From NCBI RefSeq assembly GCF_024793895.1, contig NZ_JANUSB010000009.1, forward strand, positions 225,831 to 289,830: a stretch of DNA of 64,000 bases, read 5' to 3'. This DNA is from Serratia sp. AKBS12. GTDB taxonomy: Bacteria; Pseudomonadota; Gammaproteobacteria; Enterobacterales; Enterobacteriaceae. Positions 48,672-58,729 of the stretch are shown here, piece by piece. The first letter of the stretch is position 1. Each line of letters opens with the position of its first letter. The notes under the pieces were generated by a model. It searched no databases and was not told where the DNA came from. It saw only the letters and a list, made by a program, of their open reading frames with translations. A program made the translations under genes and the position numbers.

Positions 48672-49493
48672 CTATAGCGTTTCCGGGTCAGGCCCCAGGC
48701 GATGGCCGGTGTCCAGCTTGGCGATTTGGCTCAATTCGTCTTTATCCAGTTTAAAATCAAACACCTCGAAGTTCTCGCGAATGCGTCTTGGCGTAACGGA
48801 TTTCGGAATGACGATCAAACCGCAGTCCAGATGCCAGCGTATGACAATCTGCGCCGGGGTCTTCTGGTATTTTTCCGCCAGCTTTTTAATCACCGGCTGG
48901 TCAAATACGCCTTTGCCGCCCTGAGCCAGCGGGCTCCAGGCTTCAGTGGCGATTTTATGGGTGGCATTCCAGGCGTGCAACTGGCGCTGTTGCAGCAACG
49001 GGTGCAGTTCGATTTGGTTAATCACCGGCATAACGCCGGTTTCGTCCTGCAGGCGTTGCAGATACGGAACGTGGAAATTGCACACGCCTATGCTCTTCGC
49101 CAGCCCCTGATCACGCAGTGCGATCAGTTCGCGCCAGGCATCGACGTATTGATCCTGTGATGGCCGTGGCCAGTGGATCAGATACAGATCGACGTAGTCC
49201 AATTGCAGCTTTTTCAGGCTGGTTTCCAGTGCCGCCTGCGGATTGCCCTGATCGTCGTTCCACAGTTTGGTGGTGATGAACAGGTCACTGCGGGCTACCG
49301 AGGCTGACTGCAGCGCATCGCCGACGCCCTCCTCGTTTTTATAGATTGCAGCGGTATCAATGGAGCGATAACCCACTTGCAGGGCTTCAGCCACGGCGTT
49401 GGTCGTCTCTTCAATGCTCGCCTGCCAAACGCCGAGACCCAACTGCGGCATCAGATTGCCATCGTGGAGTTTGATGATGGGTTGCGTTGTCAT
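48672..49493 (-). CDS. dkgA: 2,5-diketo-D-gluconate reductase A, DkgA
   Basis: NADPH aldo-keto reductase that acts on 2,5-diketogluconate, methylglyoxal and related aldehydes. The 273-residue product has the AKR tetrad Asp46, Tyr51, Lys76 and His107 (SIDTAAIYKNEEGVG, TTKLW, LIHWP) and the C-terminal IPKSVTPRRI. In E. coli yqhD and dkgA form one operon under YqhC, and the arrangement is the same here with an 83-bp gap. Confidence 0.95.
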   Translation of the reverse strand: MTTQPIIKLHDGNLMPQLGLGVWQASIEETTNAVAEALQVGYRSIDTAAIYKNEEGVGDALQSASVARSDLFITTKLWNDDQGNPQAALETSLKKLQLDYVDLYLIHWPRPSQDQYVDAWRELIALRDQGLAKSIGVCNFHVPYLQRLQDETGVMPVINQIELHPLLQQRQLHAWNATHKIATEAWSPLAQGGKGVFDQPVIKKLAEKYQKTPAQIVIRWHLDCGLIVIPKSVTPRRIRENFEVFDFKLDKDELSQIAKLDTGHRLGPDPETL

Positions 49494-49576
49494 GCGTTTC
49501 TCCTTTTGACCTGATTGCCGGCTCCGATCGTCAAGAGCCGGGAATTAAAGCCTAGCAGGAAATCGCCAGGTTGTGA

Positions 49577-50740
49577 TTAACGTGCGGCCTGGTAAATGCG
49601 CTCGCTGACCGCCAGCGTGATGTCCTGATGTTCACCCAGGGCGGTCATGCCGTGCTGTTGCAGCTTGTCGAGCAACGCCGGGATGCTGCTGCCGTCAAGC
49701 TGATAGTCCGCCATGCGGGTCGGCACGCCCATTTTTTCGAAGAATTCGCGGGTGGCGGCGATTGCCGCATCGATACGCTGTTCTTCAGAACCGTCGCGCA
49801 GGCCCCAGACGCGCTCGGCGTATTGCAGCAGTTTTTCGCGTTTTTGCGCTTTCTTTTCCACCAATAGTGCGGGCAACACGATTGCCAGCGTTTGCGCATG
49901 GTCGAGGCCATGCATGGCGGTCAGTTCATGACCCAGCATATGGGTGGCCCAATCCTGCGGCACGCCGGCGCCAATCAGGCCGTTCAATGCCATGGTGGCG
50001 CTCCACATCACGTTGGCGCGCACCGCGTAGTTTTCTGGCTCGGCCAGCGCACGTGGACCGTCTTCCAGCAGCGTCAGCAGCAGACCTTCGGCAAAACGGT
50101 CCTGGACTTTGGCATCCACCGGATAGGTCAGGTACTGCTCAATGGTATGTACGAAGGCGTCAACCACGCCGTTGGCGATCTGGCGCGCTGGCAGCGAGTA
50201 GGTCACCACCGGATCGAGCACCGCGAACAGCGGTTGTACCAGCGGCGAGAAGAAGTGTTGCTTGTCGCCGCTGCTTTTACGGGTGATCACCGCGCCGCTG
50301 TTGGACTCGGAACCGGTAGCCGGCAGAGTGAGCACGCAGCCCATTGGCACCGCCTGGGTGATTTCGCTGCCGACGGTTTGCAGAATGTGCCACGGGTCGC
50401 GGTCGGCGCTGTAGTCGGCCGCAGCGGCAATGAACTTGGTGCCGTCAACCACCGAACCGCCGCCGACCGCCAGCAGGAAATCGATGTTTTCTGCGCGCAC
50501 GATCTCTACCGCTTTCATCAGCGTTTCGTAGGTCGGGTTGGGTTCAATGCCGGAAAATTCCTGCACGTTGCGGCCGGCCAGTGCGGCATAGACCTGATCC
50601 AGCACGCCGTTTTTCTTCACGCTGCCGCCACCGTAAGTGATCAGGATGCGCGCATCGGCCGGGATCTGCTGGCCCAGTTCGGCAATTTGATCTTTACCGA
50701 ACAGAATTTTAGTCGGGGTATGAAGAATAAAGTTTTGCAT
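49577..50740 (-). CDS. yqhD: NADPH-dependent aldehyde reductase YqhD
   Basis: Iron-type alcohol dehydrogenase family enzyme that uses NADPH to reduce short-chain and lipid-peroxidation aldehydes. The 387-residue product has the nucleotide loop GGGSVVDGTKFI, and the metal-ligand regions GVVDAFVHTIEQY and GHELTAMHGLDHAQTLAIV with Asp and His residues as in E. coli YqhD. It sits 3 bp after the nitroreductase stop, so the two are cotranscribed. Confidence 0.95.
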   Translation of the reverse strand: MQNFILHTPTKILFGKDQIAELGQQIPADARILITYGGGSVKKNGVLDQVYAALAGRNVQEFSGIEPNPTYETLMKAVEIVRAENIDFLLAVGGGSVVDGTKFIAAAADYSADRDPWHILQTVGSEITQAVPMGCVLTLPATGSESNSGAVITRKSSGDKQHFFSPLVQPLFAVLDPVVTYSLPARQIANGVVDAFVHTIEQYLTYPVDAKVQDRFAEGLLLTLLEDGPRALAEPENYAVRANVMWSATMALNGLIGAGVPQDWATHMLGHELTAMHGLDHAQTLAIVLPALLVEKKAQKREKLLQYAERVWGLRDGSEEQRIDAAIAATREFFEKMGVPTRMADYQLDGSSIPALLDKLQQHGMTALGEHQDITLAVSERIYQAAR

Positions 50741-50743
50741 AGG

Positions 50744-51484
50744 TTATTTGTCCAGTTTGAAGCCTTGTTGCCGAATGGCGGAAAGCACCTTCGGGAAATA
50801 AATATGTTGGTAATAACTGGCGGTATTGTTGCCCCAGTCATCGCCGTCGCTGCGGCCGATCTGCTGCCAGTGCTGTACCAGCGTCTGGTTATAGGCCTTG
50901 ATGGCGTCCGGCAGCGCCTCGCGTTGATAGCGCTCTTCGTGACGGAAGCTGGCCAGCGGCAGGCGGGGTTTCTGCACTGCCGGCTGGTCGACGTAGCCGA
51001 TGGCCACGCCGGCGACCGGAAACGTCAGCTCCGGCAACTGCAGAAAATCGATCATCGCCTGCGGATCGCGGCGGATGCCGCCGATCGGCACAATACCCAG
51101 GCCGTGCGAACGTGCGGCGGTCATCAGCGCGCCGAGGGCGATGCCGACGTCGGTGCTACCGGAAATCAGGCTCTCAACGCTTTGATGCGCCAGCTGCTGT
51201 TTGCCGCTTATCGCCATGCCGAGACGGGTTTTGTGCATATCCAGCACCACGGTGATGAACACCGGTGCCCTGGCGATCCACGCCTGGCCACCGGCCATCT
51301 CGGCAATGCGCGCCCGCTGTTCGGCGTTGCGTGTAACGATCAGTGAAACCTGTTGTGAGTTCACCGAGGTTGGCGCCAGATGCGCGGCGGCGATAATGCT
51401 GTCGAGCACCTCATCGGCGATCGGCGTATCGAGATAGCTGCGTTCGCTGCGATGCGACGTCAGCAATTCTAGTGTCGGGTTCAT
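50744..51484 (-). CDS. NADPH-dependent flavin oxidoreductase, nitroreductase family
   Basis: Predicted FMN enzyme of the NfsA/FRP-type nitroreductase family. From the ATG at 51484, the 246-residue product starts MNPTLELLTSHRSERSYLD, with the FMN-binding SHRSER and APTSVNSQQ segments, GSTDVGIALGALMTAARSHGLG, and RRDPQAMIDFLQLP. It is the first gene of the operon with yqhD and dkgA and is divergent from yqhC. E. coli K-12 has no nitroreductase gene at this place, so this widens the set of genes under YqhC. Confidence 0.85.
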   Translation of the reverse strand: MNPTLELLTSHRSERSYLDTPIADEVLDSIIAAAHLAPTSVNSQQVSLIVTRNAEQRARIAEMAGGQAWIARAPVFITVVLDMHKTRLGMAISGKQQLAHQSVESLISGSTDVGIALGALMTAARSHGLGIVPIGGIRRDPQAMIDFLQLPELTFPVAGVAIGYVDQPAVQKPRLPLASFRHEERYQREALPDAIKAYNQTLVQHWQQIGRSDGDDWGNNTASYYQHIYFPKVLSAIRQQGFKLDK

Positions 51485-51696
51485 GGCACTCCTGCGCGGG
51501 TTGGTGACGCCTTGCCTAAAACCCCAAACGGTGGTGGCGGGCGTCAAAGTCATGGAGCGTATTGTCAGTAACCCGGGGCAACATCACAATGCACATTTCT
51601 GTTTGGTTCTTGCCTATTCCTACGAAAGGCTATAGAAATGGATAGGTTTATATTATTATTTATGCCGGATTGTTCTGGATGTAAGAGGGTGTTTCC

Positions 51697-52614
51697 GTGT
51701 CCGAAATTAATGAACTGCGTAGCCGTATGGCGCGACAGGCCGCGCGTTTTGCCAACGGCAATGGCTATACTCCCTCGCCGGTGCCGCGAGTAAAGATTCT
51801 GTATGTCGACCAACACAGCCCACGTCAGCCGGTGATGTATGAACCGGGCATCGTGATCATCTTTCAAGGTCACAAGGTTGGTTATTGCGGCAGCAAGGTG
51901 TTCCAGTACGATCCGCGTAACTATCTGTTGATGACGGTGCCGCTGCCGTTTGAATGCGAAACCTTTGCCAGCCCGCAACAGCCGCTGGTGGGGATGGCCG
52001 TCAATATTGATACCCAGATGCTGCAGGATCTGCTGATCGACATCGGCGACGATGATTATCTGATGAAGCCGCATGCCGACAGCAACGGCGTCAACTGCGC
52101 GCAGTTGAGCGACGAGATGCTGTGCGCCACCGAGCGTTTGCTGGACGTGATGGAACGCCCTCTGGATGCGCGGGTGCTGGGGCCGCAGATCGTGCGCGAA
52201 ATCCTGTATTACGTGCTGCGTGGCAGCTGTGGCGCGTCGTTGCAGGAACTGGTTAGCCGACATACCCACTTCAGCCAGATCGCCAGAGCGTTGCGGCGGA
52301 TTGAAAACCAGTATGCGGAAAACCTGAACGTTGAGGCGCTGGCCAGCGAAGTCAACATGAGCGTGTCGGCGTTTCATCATAATTTCAAAGCAGTAACTAA
52401 CACCTCGCCGTTGCAGTACGTCAAATCATACCGCTTGCACAAGGCGCGGCTGTTGATGGTGCATGACGGGCTCAAGGCAAGTACCGCCGCGATACGCGTT
52501 GGTTATGAAAGCGCTTCGCAATTCAGCCGCGAATTCAAACGCTTCTTCGGTGTAACGCCGAGCGATGAGCTCGCCCGGCTGCGTGGCACCGGCGCCGCGT
52601 TTATGGAAGGGTAA
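51697..52614 (+). CDS. yqhC: AraC-family regulator YqhC
   Basis: Activator of yqhD-dkgA in response to reactive aldehydes in E. coli. The 305-residue product has an AraC N-terminal domain of the YqhC type ([32 protein letters not shown]) and a C-terminal double helix-turn-helix ([44 protein letters not shown]). It starts at GTG 51697, preceded by GAGGG. The 212-bp gap to the nitroreductase gene should hold both promoters. Its end overlaps the convergent dehydrogenase by 14 bases. Confidence 0.9.
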   Translation: MSEINELRSRMARQAARFANGNGYTPSPVPRVKILYVDQHSPRQPVMYEPGIVIIFQGHKVGYCGSKVFQYDPRNYLLMTVPLPFECETFASPQQPLVGMAVNIDTQMLQDLLIDIGDDDYLMKPHADSNGVNCAQLSDEMLCATERLLDVMERPLDARVLGPQIVREILYYVLRGSCGASLQELVSRHTHFSQIARALRRIENQYAENLNVEALASEVNMSVSAFHHNFKAVTNTSPLQYVKSYRLHKARLLMVHDGLKASTAAIRVGYESASQFSREFKRFFGVTPSDELARLRGTGAAFMEG

Positions 52615-53626
52615 GCACGATTTTGCCGAAGGCGCCGCGATCGAGGTGATCCAGCGCCTCAGGCAAACGATCGAAGCGGTAGCGCTGTTCGATAACCGGT
52701 TGCAGGCCACTGGTATCCACCGCGCGCACCAAATCTTCCAGAGCGCGGCGGTGACCGACGCCGATGCCCTGCACCGTCGGCGATTTCAGCAACAGCAAGC
52801 CGGCCGAGCCGGCCAACTCGAACCCTTCCAGTGCGCCGATGACCGAAATGCGGCCATGTACCGCCACTGCGCGCAGAGAGTTGGCCAGGTTGCTGCCGCC
52901 GACGGTATCGATGACGTGATCGACGCCGCGATCCTGCGTCATCTGATACAGCGTCTCCACCCAGTCGCCCTGCAGGCGGTTGATGCCGTAATCGGCGCCC
53001 AGCGCTTTGGCCTGGCTCAACTTCTGCTCACTGCTGGAGGTCAGGTAAACCTGTGCGCCATGAGTCTTGGCGATTTGCAGCGCGAACAGCGCCACGCCGC
53101 CGGTGCCTTGCACCAGTACCGTTTGCCCGGCGTGCAACTGGCCGCGTTCGATCAGCGCAAACCAGGCGGTAAGCCCGGCCACCGGTAGCGTACTGGCCTG
53201 GGCATCGTCCAGCGTGTGCGGTGCGGCACTGAGCCAGTCTTCATCTACTACGATATATTCCGCCAGTACGCCCTGATAAAACCCGCCCAAGGTGTTATAG
53301 GGTGGGGTTCGGGCATTGCCGCGCGGTTGGCCGTCAATCCAGCCGGGGGCAAAGTTCGAAATGACCCGCTCGCCGAGGCGAAAGCGGCTGGCTTCGGCAC
53401 CCACGGCGTCAATCTCGCCGGCCATATCCGACCCCGGAGTGAACGGCAGCGGCATGGTCACCGGCATCTGTCCTTCAATTACCATTTTGTCGCGGTAATT
53501 CAGCGCGATGGCCTTTACCCTGACTCGCACCTGATGTGGTCCTGGCTGCGGAATATCGCCGTGGCCCAGTTGCAGATTCTCTCGCCCGACGGCGTTCATG
53601 GTCCAGCGTTGCATGGTATTCGCCAT
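52601..53626 (-). CDS. Zinc-independent alcohol dehydrogenase/quinone oxidoreductase family (MDR)
   Basis: Medium-chain dehydrogenase/reductase with NADPH fold. The 341-residue product has the GroES-like N-terminal domain ([34 protein letters not shown]) and the Rossmann motif [18 protein letters not shown]. No cysteine cluster for structural zinc is seen, so it is closer to the quinone oxidoreductase branch. It is divergent from the LysR-family gene, which is a likely partner. Confidence 0.85.
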   Translation of the reverse strand: MANTMQRWTMNAVGRENLQLGHGDIPQPGPHQVRVRVKAIALNYRDKMVIEGQMPVTMPLPFTPGSDMAGEIDAVGAEASRFRLGERVISNFAPGWIDGQPRGNARTPPYNTLGGFYQGVLAEYIVVDEDWLSAAPHTLDDAQASTLPVAGLTAWFALIERGQLHAGQTVLVQGTGGVALFALQIAKTHGAQVYLTSSSEQKLSQAKALGADYGINRLQGDWVETLYQMTQDRGVDHVIDTVGGSNLANSLRAVAVHGRISVIGALEGFELAGSAGLLLLKSPTVQGIGVGHRRALEDLVRAVDTSGLQPVIEQRYRFDRLPEALDHLDRGAFGKIVLTLP

Positions 53627-53729
53627 GGTTTTCTCTCAGTGATTAAACGACTGGGCAATCTTATCGTTGATTCTATTTCGCTAGTGGCGATAGTATTTCC
53701 TTTAATTGTTTCCTTTTTGGCTACAAATC

Positions 53730-54650
53730 ATGAGCGATCGCTTGAATGGCATCTCGGTGTTTGTCACCGCCGTGGAGGCTGGAAATTTCGCGCTGGCGGC
53801 CAGCCGGCTGCATCTGTCACGTTCAGCGGTGGGTAAAACCATCGCCCGGCTGGAGCAGCGGCTGGGTGTGCGACTGTTTCATCGCACCACCCGTAGCCAA
53901 AGCCTGACCGATGACGGTGCATTGTTCTATGAACGTTGCCTGCGAGCGCTGGAGGAGATCCGCGCGGCGGAAACGCTGCTGGAAAGCGGCAAACGGCAGG
54001 TGAGCGGGCGGCTGAGAGTGTCGATGCCGGTGCTGTTTGGCCGCCTGTGCATTGCGCCAATCCTGACTGAACTGGCCCGCGAACATCCACGGCTGGAACT
54101 GGAGCTGTCGTTTAACGACCGTCCGGTGGACATGATCGAGGATGGATTTGATCTGGTGGTGCGCAACGGCACGCTGCCGGACAGCACACGGCTGGTGGCT
54201 CGCCGTCTGGGCAATCACCACATGGCGTTTTGCGCCTCGCCGGCCTATCTGGCGCGTTGTGGCGAGCCGACCACGCTGGACGCGCTGGCGCAGCACGATG
54301 CGGTGGCCTATCTGCGCTCCGGCACGATACGTAACTGGGAAGTGCCGCTGCAAGCGGGTGAAAGCCGGCTGATTGTGCCCCGGGCGCGGCTGGTGATGGA
54401 CGATCTGCAAGCGCTGGCGGATGCGACAATGGCAGGCTTTGGCATCGGCTGGTTACCGTGCTGGCTGGTACGCGAGCAATTGCTCAGTGGTGAACTGGTG
54501 CGGGTATTGAAGCAGTATCCGGGCGCCGAGTTCAACGCGCATGCCCTGTGGCCGCACACGCCGCATCTGCCGTTAAAGGTTCGTCTGGCCGTGGATGCGC
54601 TGGCGAACAAACTGCCCGCCAGCATGGCGTTGATTGAGGCGCAGCTGTAA
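53730..54650 (+). CDS. LysR-family transcriptional regulator
   Basis: Predicted regulator of the divergent dehydrogenase 103 bp away. The 306-residue product starts MSDRLNGISVFVTAVEAG and has the LysR helix-turn-helix at about residues 18-45 (NFALAASRLHLSRSAVGKTI, RLEQRLGVRLFHRTTR) and a substrate-binding domain to the C-terminus. It belongs to the CrgA-like group by its LVVRNGTLPDS segment. The effector is unknown. Confidence 0.88.
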   Translation: MSDRLNGISVFVTAVEAGNFALAASRLHLSRSAVGKTIARLEQRLGVRLFHRTTRSQSLTDDGALFYERCLRALEEIRAAETLLESGKRQVSGRLRVSMPVLFGRLCIAPILTELAREHPRLELELSFNDRPVDMIEDGFDLVVRNGTLPDSTRLVARRLGNHHMAFCASPAYLARCGEPTTLDALAQHDAVAYLRSGTIRNWEVPLQAGESRLIVPRARLVMDDLQALADATMAGFGIGWLPCWLVREQLLSGELVRVLKQYPGAEFNAHALWPHTPHLPLKVRLAVDALANKLPASMALIEAQL

Positions 54651-54667
54651 GGCGCTGTTATCCGTGT

Positions 54668-55327
54668 TCAGGTAGCGCTGCGTCTTTTGCGCCAGATCAC
54701 AAGCATCGCGCCGAGCAGGCCAATCACCAGCAGCACGATCGGCAGGATCATCAACCCGGCCATCACCTGATCTTCGTAGCGTTTCACCAGCGGGATTTGG
54801 CTAAACGCATAGCCAAGGCTAACCACGGCGCCGACCCAAATCACCGCACTCAGCCAGTTGAAGAACTGGAAACGGCCGTTGCTGAGGCCGGATATGCCGG
54901 CGATGGTGGGGAGCAGAGTACGAACAAACGCCAGAAAGCGGCCGATAAGCAGCGCCATCAGGCCATGGCGATTAAACAGCATATGGGCTCGTTGGTGATA
55001 CTGCACAGGCAATTGCAGCAACCAGCTTTTCACCAGGCCGGTATGGCCGAGCCAGCGGCCTTGCAAATAGCTGAACCAGCAGCCGAGGCTGGCAGCCAGC
55101 GTCAGCAGTAGCAGGGTCGGCACGAAGGCCATGACGCCCTTGGCAATCAGAGCGCCCGCCAGCAGCAGCAGGCTATCGCCGGGCAGGAAAGACGCGGGGA
55201 GCAAACCATTTTCCAAAAACAGGGTGGTGAAAAGCACGGCGTAAACCACCCAGATCACGCCAGGATCGGCCAGGGCGGTAAAATCCTGTTGCCAAAGCGC
55301 GTGAACAATCTCTCTCAATACATCCAT
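54668..55327 (-). CDS. yghB: DedA-family membrane protein YghB
   Basis: Inner-membrane DedA/DUF416-type protein that with YqjA supports envelope integrity, cell division and proton-motive-force homeostasis; recent work assigns the family to lipid scrambling. The 219-residue product is collinear with E. coli YghB, including [20 protein letters not shown], the re-entrant [20 protein letters not shown] with key Glu/Asp/Arg positions, and a basic C-terminus. It converges on the LysR-family gene. Confidence 0.93.
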   Translation of the reverse strand: MDVLREIVHALWQQDFTALADPGVIWVVYAVLFTTLFLENGLLPASFLPGDSLLLLAGALIAKGVMAFVPTLLLLTLAASLGCWFSYLQGRWLGHTGLVKSWLLQLPVQYHQRAHMLFNRHGLMALLIGRFLAFVRTLLPTIAGISGLSNGRFQFFNWLSAVIWVGAVVSLGYAFSQIPLVKRYEDQVMAGLMILPIVLLVIGLLGAMLVIWRKRRSAT

Positions 55328-55581
55328 TCTATGTCCTGTTGCGCCGGTGCGGGGTCAAGCGAATAGCGATATGCCCAGAATCAACGGAAATGCAGGAAGG
55401 CGGCAGCCGAGCGACCGGAGGGGCTTACTCCGCCGGGCGGTAAGTAAGGCGGCCAACACGCCAACAGCTTTACGTAAGGTGGCTATAGTGTACCCCTAAT
55501 GGTTTCGCAGCACATTAAACCAGAGGTAGAAATGTGTGCCAAAAGGCGATTTTAGCGATTCATCATACCGGCGGCCAACGA

Positions 55582-56772
55582 TCAACTGGCGATGCGCGCG
55601 AAACCGGCGGCCAGATCGTCGATCAGATCCTGTACGTTTTCCAGACCGATATGCACCCGTACCAGCGTACCGACAAAATCAACGCCGCCTACCGGCCGAA
55701 TGGCGTCCAGTTCTTCAGGTTGATTGGCCAGGATCAGCGATTCAAAGCCGCCCCAGGAATAGGCCATGGTGAAATGGCGGAAATTGTCGAGATAATCAGC
55801 CAGCTGCTGTTCGCTTAGCCGTTGCTTCAACACAAAGGAAAACAGGCCGTTACAGCCGCTGAAATCACGTTGATAAAACGCATGTCCCTTGCAGCCTGGC
55901 AGCGCCGGGTGATTCACCACCGCCACCTCCGGGCGTTCGGCCAGCCATTGCGCCACCGCAATGCTATTTTGTTGGTGCTGCTTTAAGCGAACCCCCAGGG
56001 TGCGCAAGCCACGGCTGGCCATATAGGCGGTATCGGCGTCGACCATCTGACCCATCAGATAGGAATACTCGCGCAGCTGCTCCCAACAGCGGGCGTTGGC
56101 GACGGCGGTGCCGAGCATGTAGTCGGAATGACCGATGATGTATTTGGTGCCAGCCTGAATGGAGATATCGATGTCGAACTCCAGCGCCTTGAACAGTACC
56201 CCCGCAGCCCAGGTGTTGTCGATCATGATGACAATCTCCGGGTTGACGGCGCGAATGGCCTTGACCATGGCGGGAATATCCTGCACTTCCATGGTGATGG
56301 AGCCGGGAGACTCCAGAAATACCACTTTGGTATTGGGCTGGATCAGCTCGGCAATGCCGGCACCGATCAGCGGATCGAAGTAGTCGGTGGCGACGTTCAT
56401 GCGGCCGAGGATATGGGTGCAGAAATCCTGCGTCGGTTCATACACCGAGCCGGTCACCAGCAGGTGGTCGCCGGCGCTGACGAAAGACAGAATGGCATTG
56501 GATACCGCCGCAGCACCACACGGGTAGAGCACGCAACCCGCGCCGCCTTCCAGTTCGGTCATTGCGTCCTGTAGCGCAAAGTGGGTCAGGGTGCCGCGAC
56601 GGCCATAAAACAGTTCGCCGTGCGCCCGCTGGGCGGTGGCCTGCCGTTTTGCCGCCACGGTATCGAACACCAGTGAAGACGCACGCTGCGTGACCGGGTT
56701 AACCGCTCCCTGGGTATAGCGTTTGCTGCGGCCAACGCCGATCAACGCGGTTTCAAGATGTTTGGACGTCAT
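55582..56772 (-). CDS. metC: Cystathionine beta-lyase MetC
   Basis: PLP enzyme that converts cystathionine to homocysteine, pyruvate and ammonia in methionine synthesis. The 396-residue product has the PLP Lys210 in [12 protein letters not shown], the [10 protein letters not shown] and [15 protein letters not shown] segments, and [11 protein letters not shown]. It is collinear with E. coli MetC. A MetJ-like box lies 62-85 bp upstream of its start. The gap to yghB (254 bp) holds no recognised feature. Confidence 0.95.
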   Translation of the reverse strand: MTSKHLETALIGVGRSKRYTQGAVNPVTQRASSLVFDTVAAKRQATAQRAHGELFYGRRGTLTHFALQDAMTELEGGAGCVLYPCGAAAVSNAILSFVSAGDHLLVTGSVYEPTQDFCTHILGRMNVATDYFDPLIGAGIAELIQPNTKVVFLESPGSITMEVQDIPAMVKAIRAVNPEIVIMIDNTWAAGVLFKALEFDIDISIQAGTKYIIGHSDYMLGTAVANARCWEQLREYSYLMGQMVDADTAYMASRGLRTLGVRLKQHQQNSIAVAQWLAERPEVAVVNHPALPGCKGHAFYQRDFSGCNGLFSFVLKQRLSEQQLADYLDNFRHFTMAYSWGGFESLILANQPEELDAIRPVGGVDFVGTLVRVHIGLENVQDLIDDLAAGFARIAS

Positions 56773-56833
56773 GCGGGCTTACCTTATTGCTGTTCACTGG
56801 CAGAATGTCCCTTACGTTAGCATGACGTCGCTT

Positions 56834-56857
56834 AGCCATCCAGACGTTTTTACATCT
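56834..56857 (-). promoter_or_regulatory. MetJ-like operator upstream of metC
   Basis: Three adjacent 8-bp units AGCCATCC, AGACGTTT and TTACATCT resemble the met-box AGACGTCT at 5, 6 and 5 positions respectively by hand count. The location 62-85 bp before metC, in the short gap after the TRAP genes, fits repression by MetJ and independence of metC from TRAP transcription. Confidence 0.5.
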
Positions 56858-56866
56858 ATATCTTGC

Positions 56867-58156
56867 TCACCCCATCACGCCAAACAGATGCGGCAACCAC
56901 AGCGAAATGGCGGGGATATAGGTGATCAACAACAGCACCGTAAACAGCACGCAGTAGAACGGCATCATGGCTTTCACCACCGCTTCTATCTTTTGCTTGC
57001 TCACCGCGCTGGCAACGAACAATACCGACCCTACCGGCGGCGTGATCAGGCCGATGCCCAGGTTGACCATCATGATCATGCCAAAGTGCACCGGATCGAT
57101 ACCCAGCGAGTTGGTCACCGGCAGCAGCACTGGCGTGAGGATCAGAATCAGTGGCGCCATGTCCATCAGCGTGCCGAGCACCAGCAGCATCACGTTGATG
57201 CACATCAGGATCACGTACTTGTTCTGCGAGATGGCGGTAAAGAACTCGGTAATGCGCATCGGCAGCTGCATATAGGTCATCACCGCACCAAAGCAGGCGG
57301 CGAAGCCGATCAGAATCATCACGATGGTGACGGTTTTGATGGTGCGATACATCAGGTTGGGCAGCTCCGACCATTTGTAATCGCGGTAGATGAACATGGT
57401 GACAAAGAACGACCACAGACAGGCAATGGCGGCGGATTCGGTAGCGGTGAACACGCCGGACATGATGCCACCCATGATGATCACCACCGTCATCAGGCCC
57501 CAGAGCGTGTCGAGGCAGATTTTCAGCGCCTCGCGAAATGGGATCACCTCGCCTTTCGGGTAGCCGCGCTTATGGGCAAAGCCGATGCACATCACCATCA
57601 GCGATACGCACAGCAACAGTCCCGGCAGAATGCCGGCGACAAACAGCGCGGCGATCGATACCGTGCCGCCTGCCGCCAGCGAATAAATCACTGCGTTATG
57701 GCTGGGCGGGATCAAAATGGCCTGTACCGAACCGCTGGCGGTAACTGAGGCGGCATAGTCGCGTGGATAACCCTTTTTCTCCATTTCTGGCACCATCACC
57801 GAGCCGATCGACGCGGTATCCGCGACCGACGAGCCGGAAATGGCGCCAAAAAAGGTAGAAGCGACAATGTTCACCAGCGACAGACCACCGCGCACGAAGC
57901 CGACAAAAATATAGGCGAAGCTCACCAGCCGCCGCGCGATGCCGCCTTCTGCCATGATGGCACCGGCAAGAATAAAGAACGGGATAGCCAGCAGCGAAAA
58001 CTTGTTCACGCCATTGGTCATCTGGATCATCAATGCCTCCAGCGGCAGATCGATCCATAACGCGCCGGCGATGGCGCTCAAGCCGACGGCGTAGGCCACC
58101 GGCACCCCGACCGCCAACAGCACGGCGAGGGAACAAAGCAGAATAAATGCGTCCAC
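56867..58156 (-). CDS. TRAP transporter large permease, DctM family
   Basis: Main translocating subunit of a TRAP transporter that uses ion gradients with a periplasmic binding protein. The 429-residue, highly hydrophobic product has the family features: AIPFFILAGAIMAEGGIARR, STFFGAISGSSVADTASIGS, PPSHNAVIY and a C-terminal AGLIT-like GIGLITPPVGSVL. It starts at GTG 58156, 12 bp after the small permease. It is followed by the metC promoter region. Confidence 0.92.
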   Translation of the reverse strand: MDAFILLCSLAVLLAVGVPVAYAVGLSAIAGALWIDLPLEALMIQMTNGVNKFSLLAIPFFILAGAIMAEGGIARRLVSFAYIFVGFVRGGLSLVNIVASTFFGAISGSSVADTASIGSVMVPEMEKKGYPRDYAASVTASGSVQAILIPPSHNAVIYSLAAGGTVSIAALFVAGILPGLLLCVSLMVMCIGFAHKRGYPKGEVIPFREALKICLDTLWGLMTVVIIMGGIMSGVFTATESAAIACLWSFFVTMFIYRDYKWSELPNLMYRTIKTVTIVMILIGFAACFGAVMTYMQLPMRITEFFTAISQNKYVILMCINVMLLVLGTLMDMAPLILILTPVLLPVTNSLGIDPVHFGMIMMVNLGIGLITPPVGSVLFVASAVSKQKIEAVVKAMMPFYCVLFTVLLLITYIPAISLWLPHLFGVMG

Positions 58157-58168
58157 GGGCGAGCTCCG

Positions 58169-58675
58169 TCAGGTATTGCCGATCAGTACCACCGGGCGGT
58201 GGTGCTGCGAGCCAAATAGCAGCCGTTCAATCACGAACAGCAAGGTAACGGCTGAACCAACCGGCAGCGGCAAATAGGCCTGGCCGGCGGTCAGCAGCGG
58301 AAACTCGGCGACCGGCTGTAGCCATAACTGACTGCACAGCGCGTAGCCGTAATAGAGGATGAACAGGCAAATCACCACCATCAGCAGATCCGCCAGTCGG
58401 GCGCACAGGCTTTGTAACGCCGGTGACAGACGGTCGATCAGCATATTGACGGCGATATGCGATCCGGCGCGGTAACTGACCGCCGCGCCGACAAAGGTAA
58501 AGGTCACCATGCACAGAATGGCGATCGGTTCTGGCCAGGCGGCGCCTTCGTTCAGTACGTAGCGGCTGAAGATGCCGATTGGGATCACCGTCACCATCAC
58601 CAACAGGGCGATGCCGGCGATCCACATTGAAATGCGGTACAGCATATCCATTGCCTGGTGATAAGCGTGCGCCAT
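58169..58675 (-). CDS. TRAP transporter small permease, DctQ family
   Basis: Small membrane subunit that bridges the binding protein and the large permease. The 168-residue product has four predicted membrane segments and the DctQ-type RYVLNEGAAWPEPIAILCM and AVSYRAGSHIAVNMLIDRL region. The ATG at 58675 follows GGAGG. It lies 54 bp after the binding-protein gene. Confidence 0.88.
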   Translation of the reverse strand: MAHAYHQAMDMLYRISMWIAGIALLVMVTVIPIGIFSRYVLNEGAAWPEPIAILCMVTFTFVGAAVSYRAGSHIAVNMLIDRLSPALQSLCARLADLLMVVICLFILYYGYALCSQLWLQPVAEFPLLTAGQAYLPLPVGSAVTLLFVIERLLFGSQHHRPVVLIGNT

Positions 58676-58729
58676 GAGATACCTCCGCCGGAATAGATAA
58701 AGGCGCGGTTAACCGCGCCCGTAATTGGA

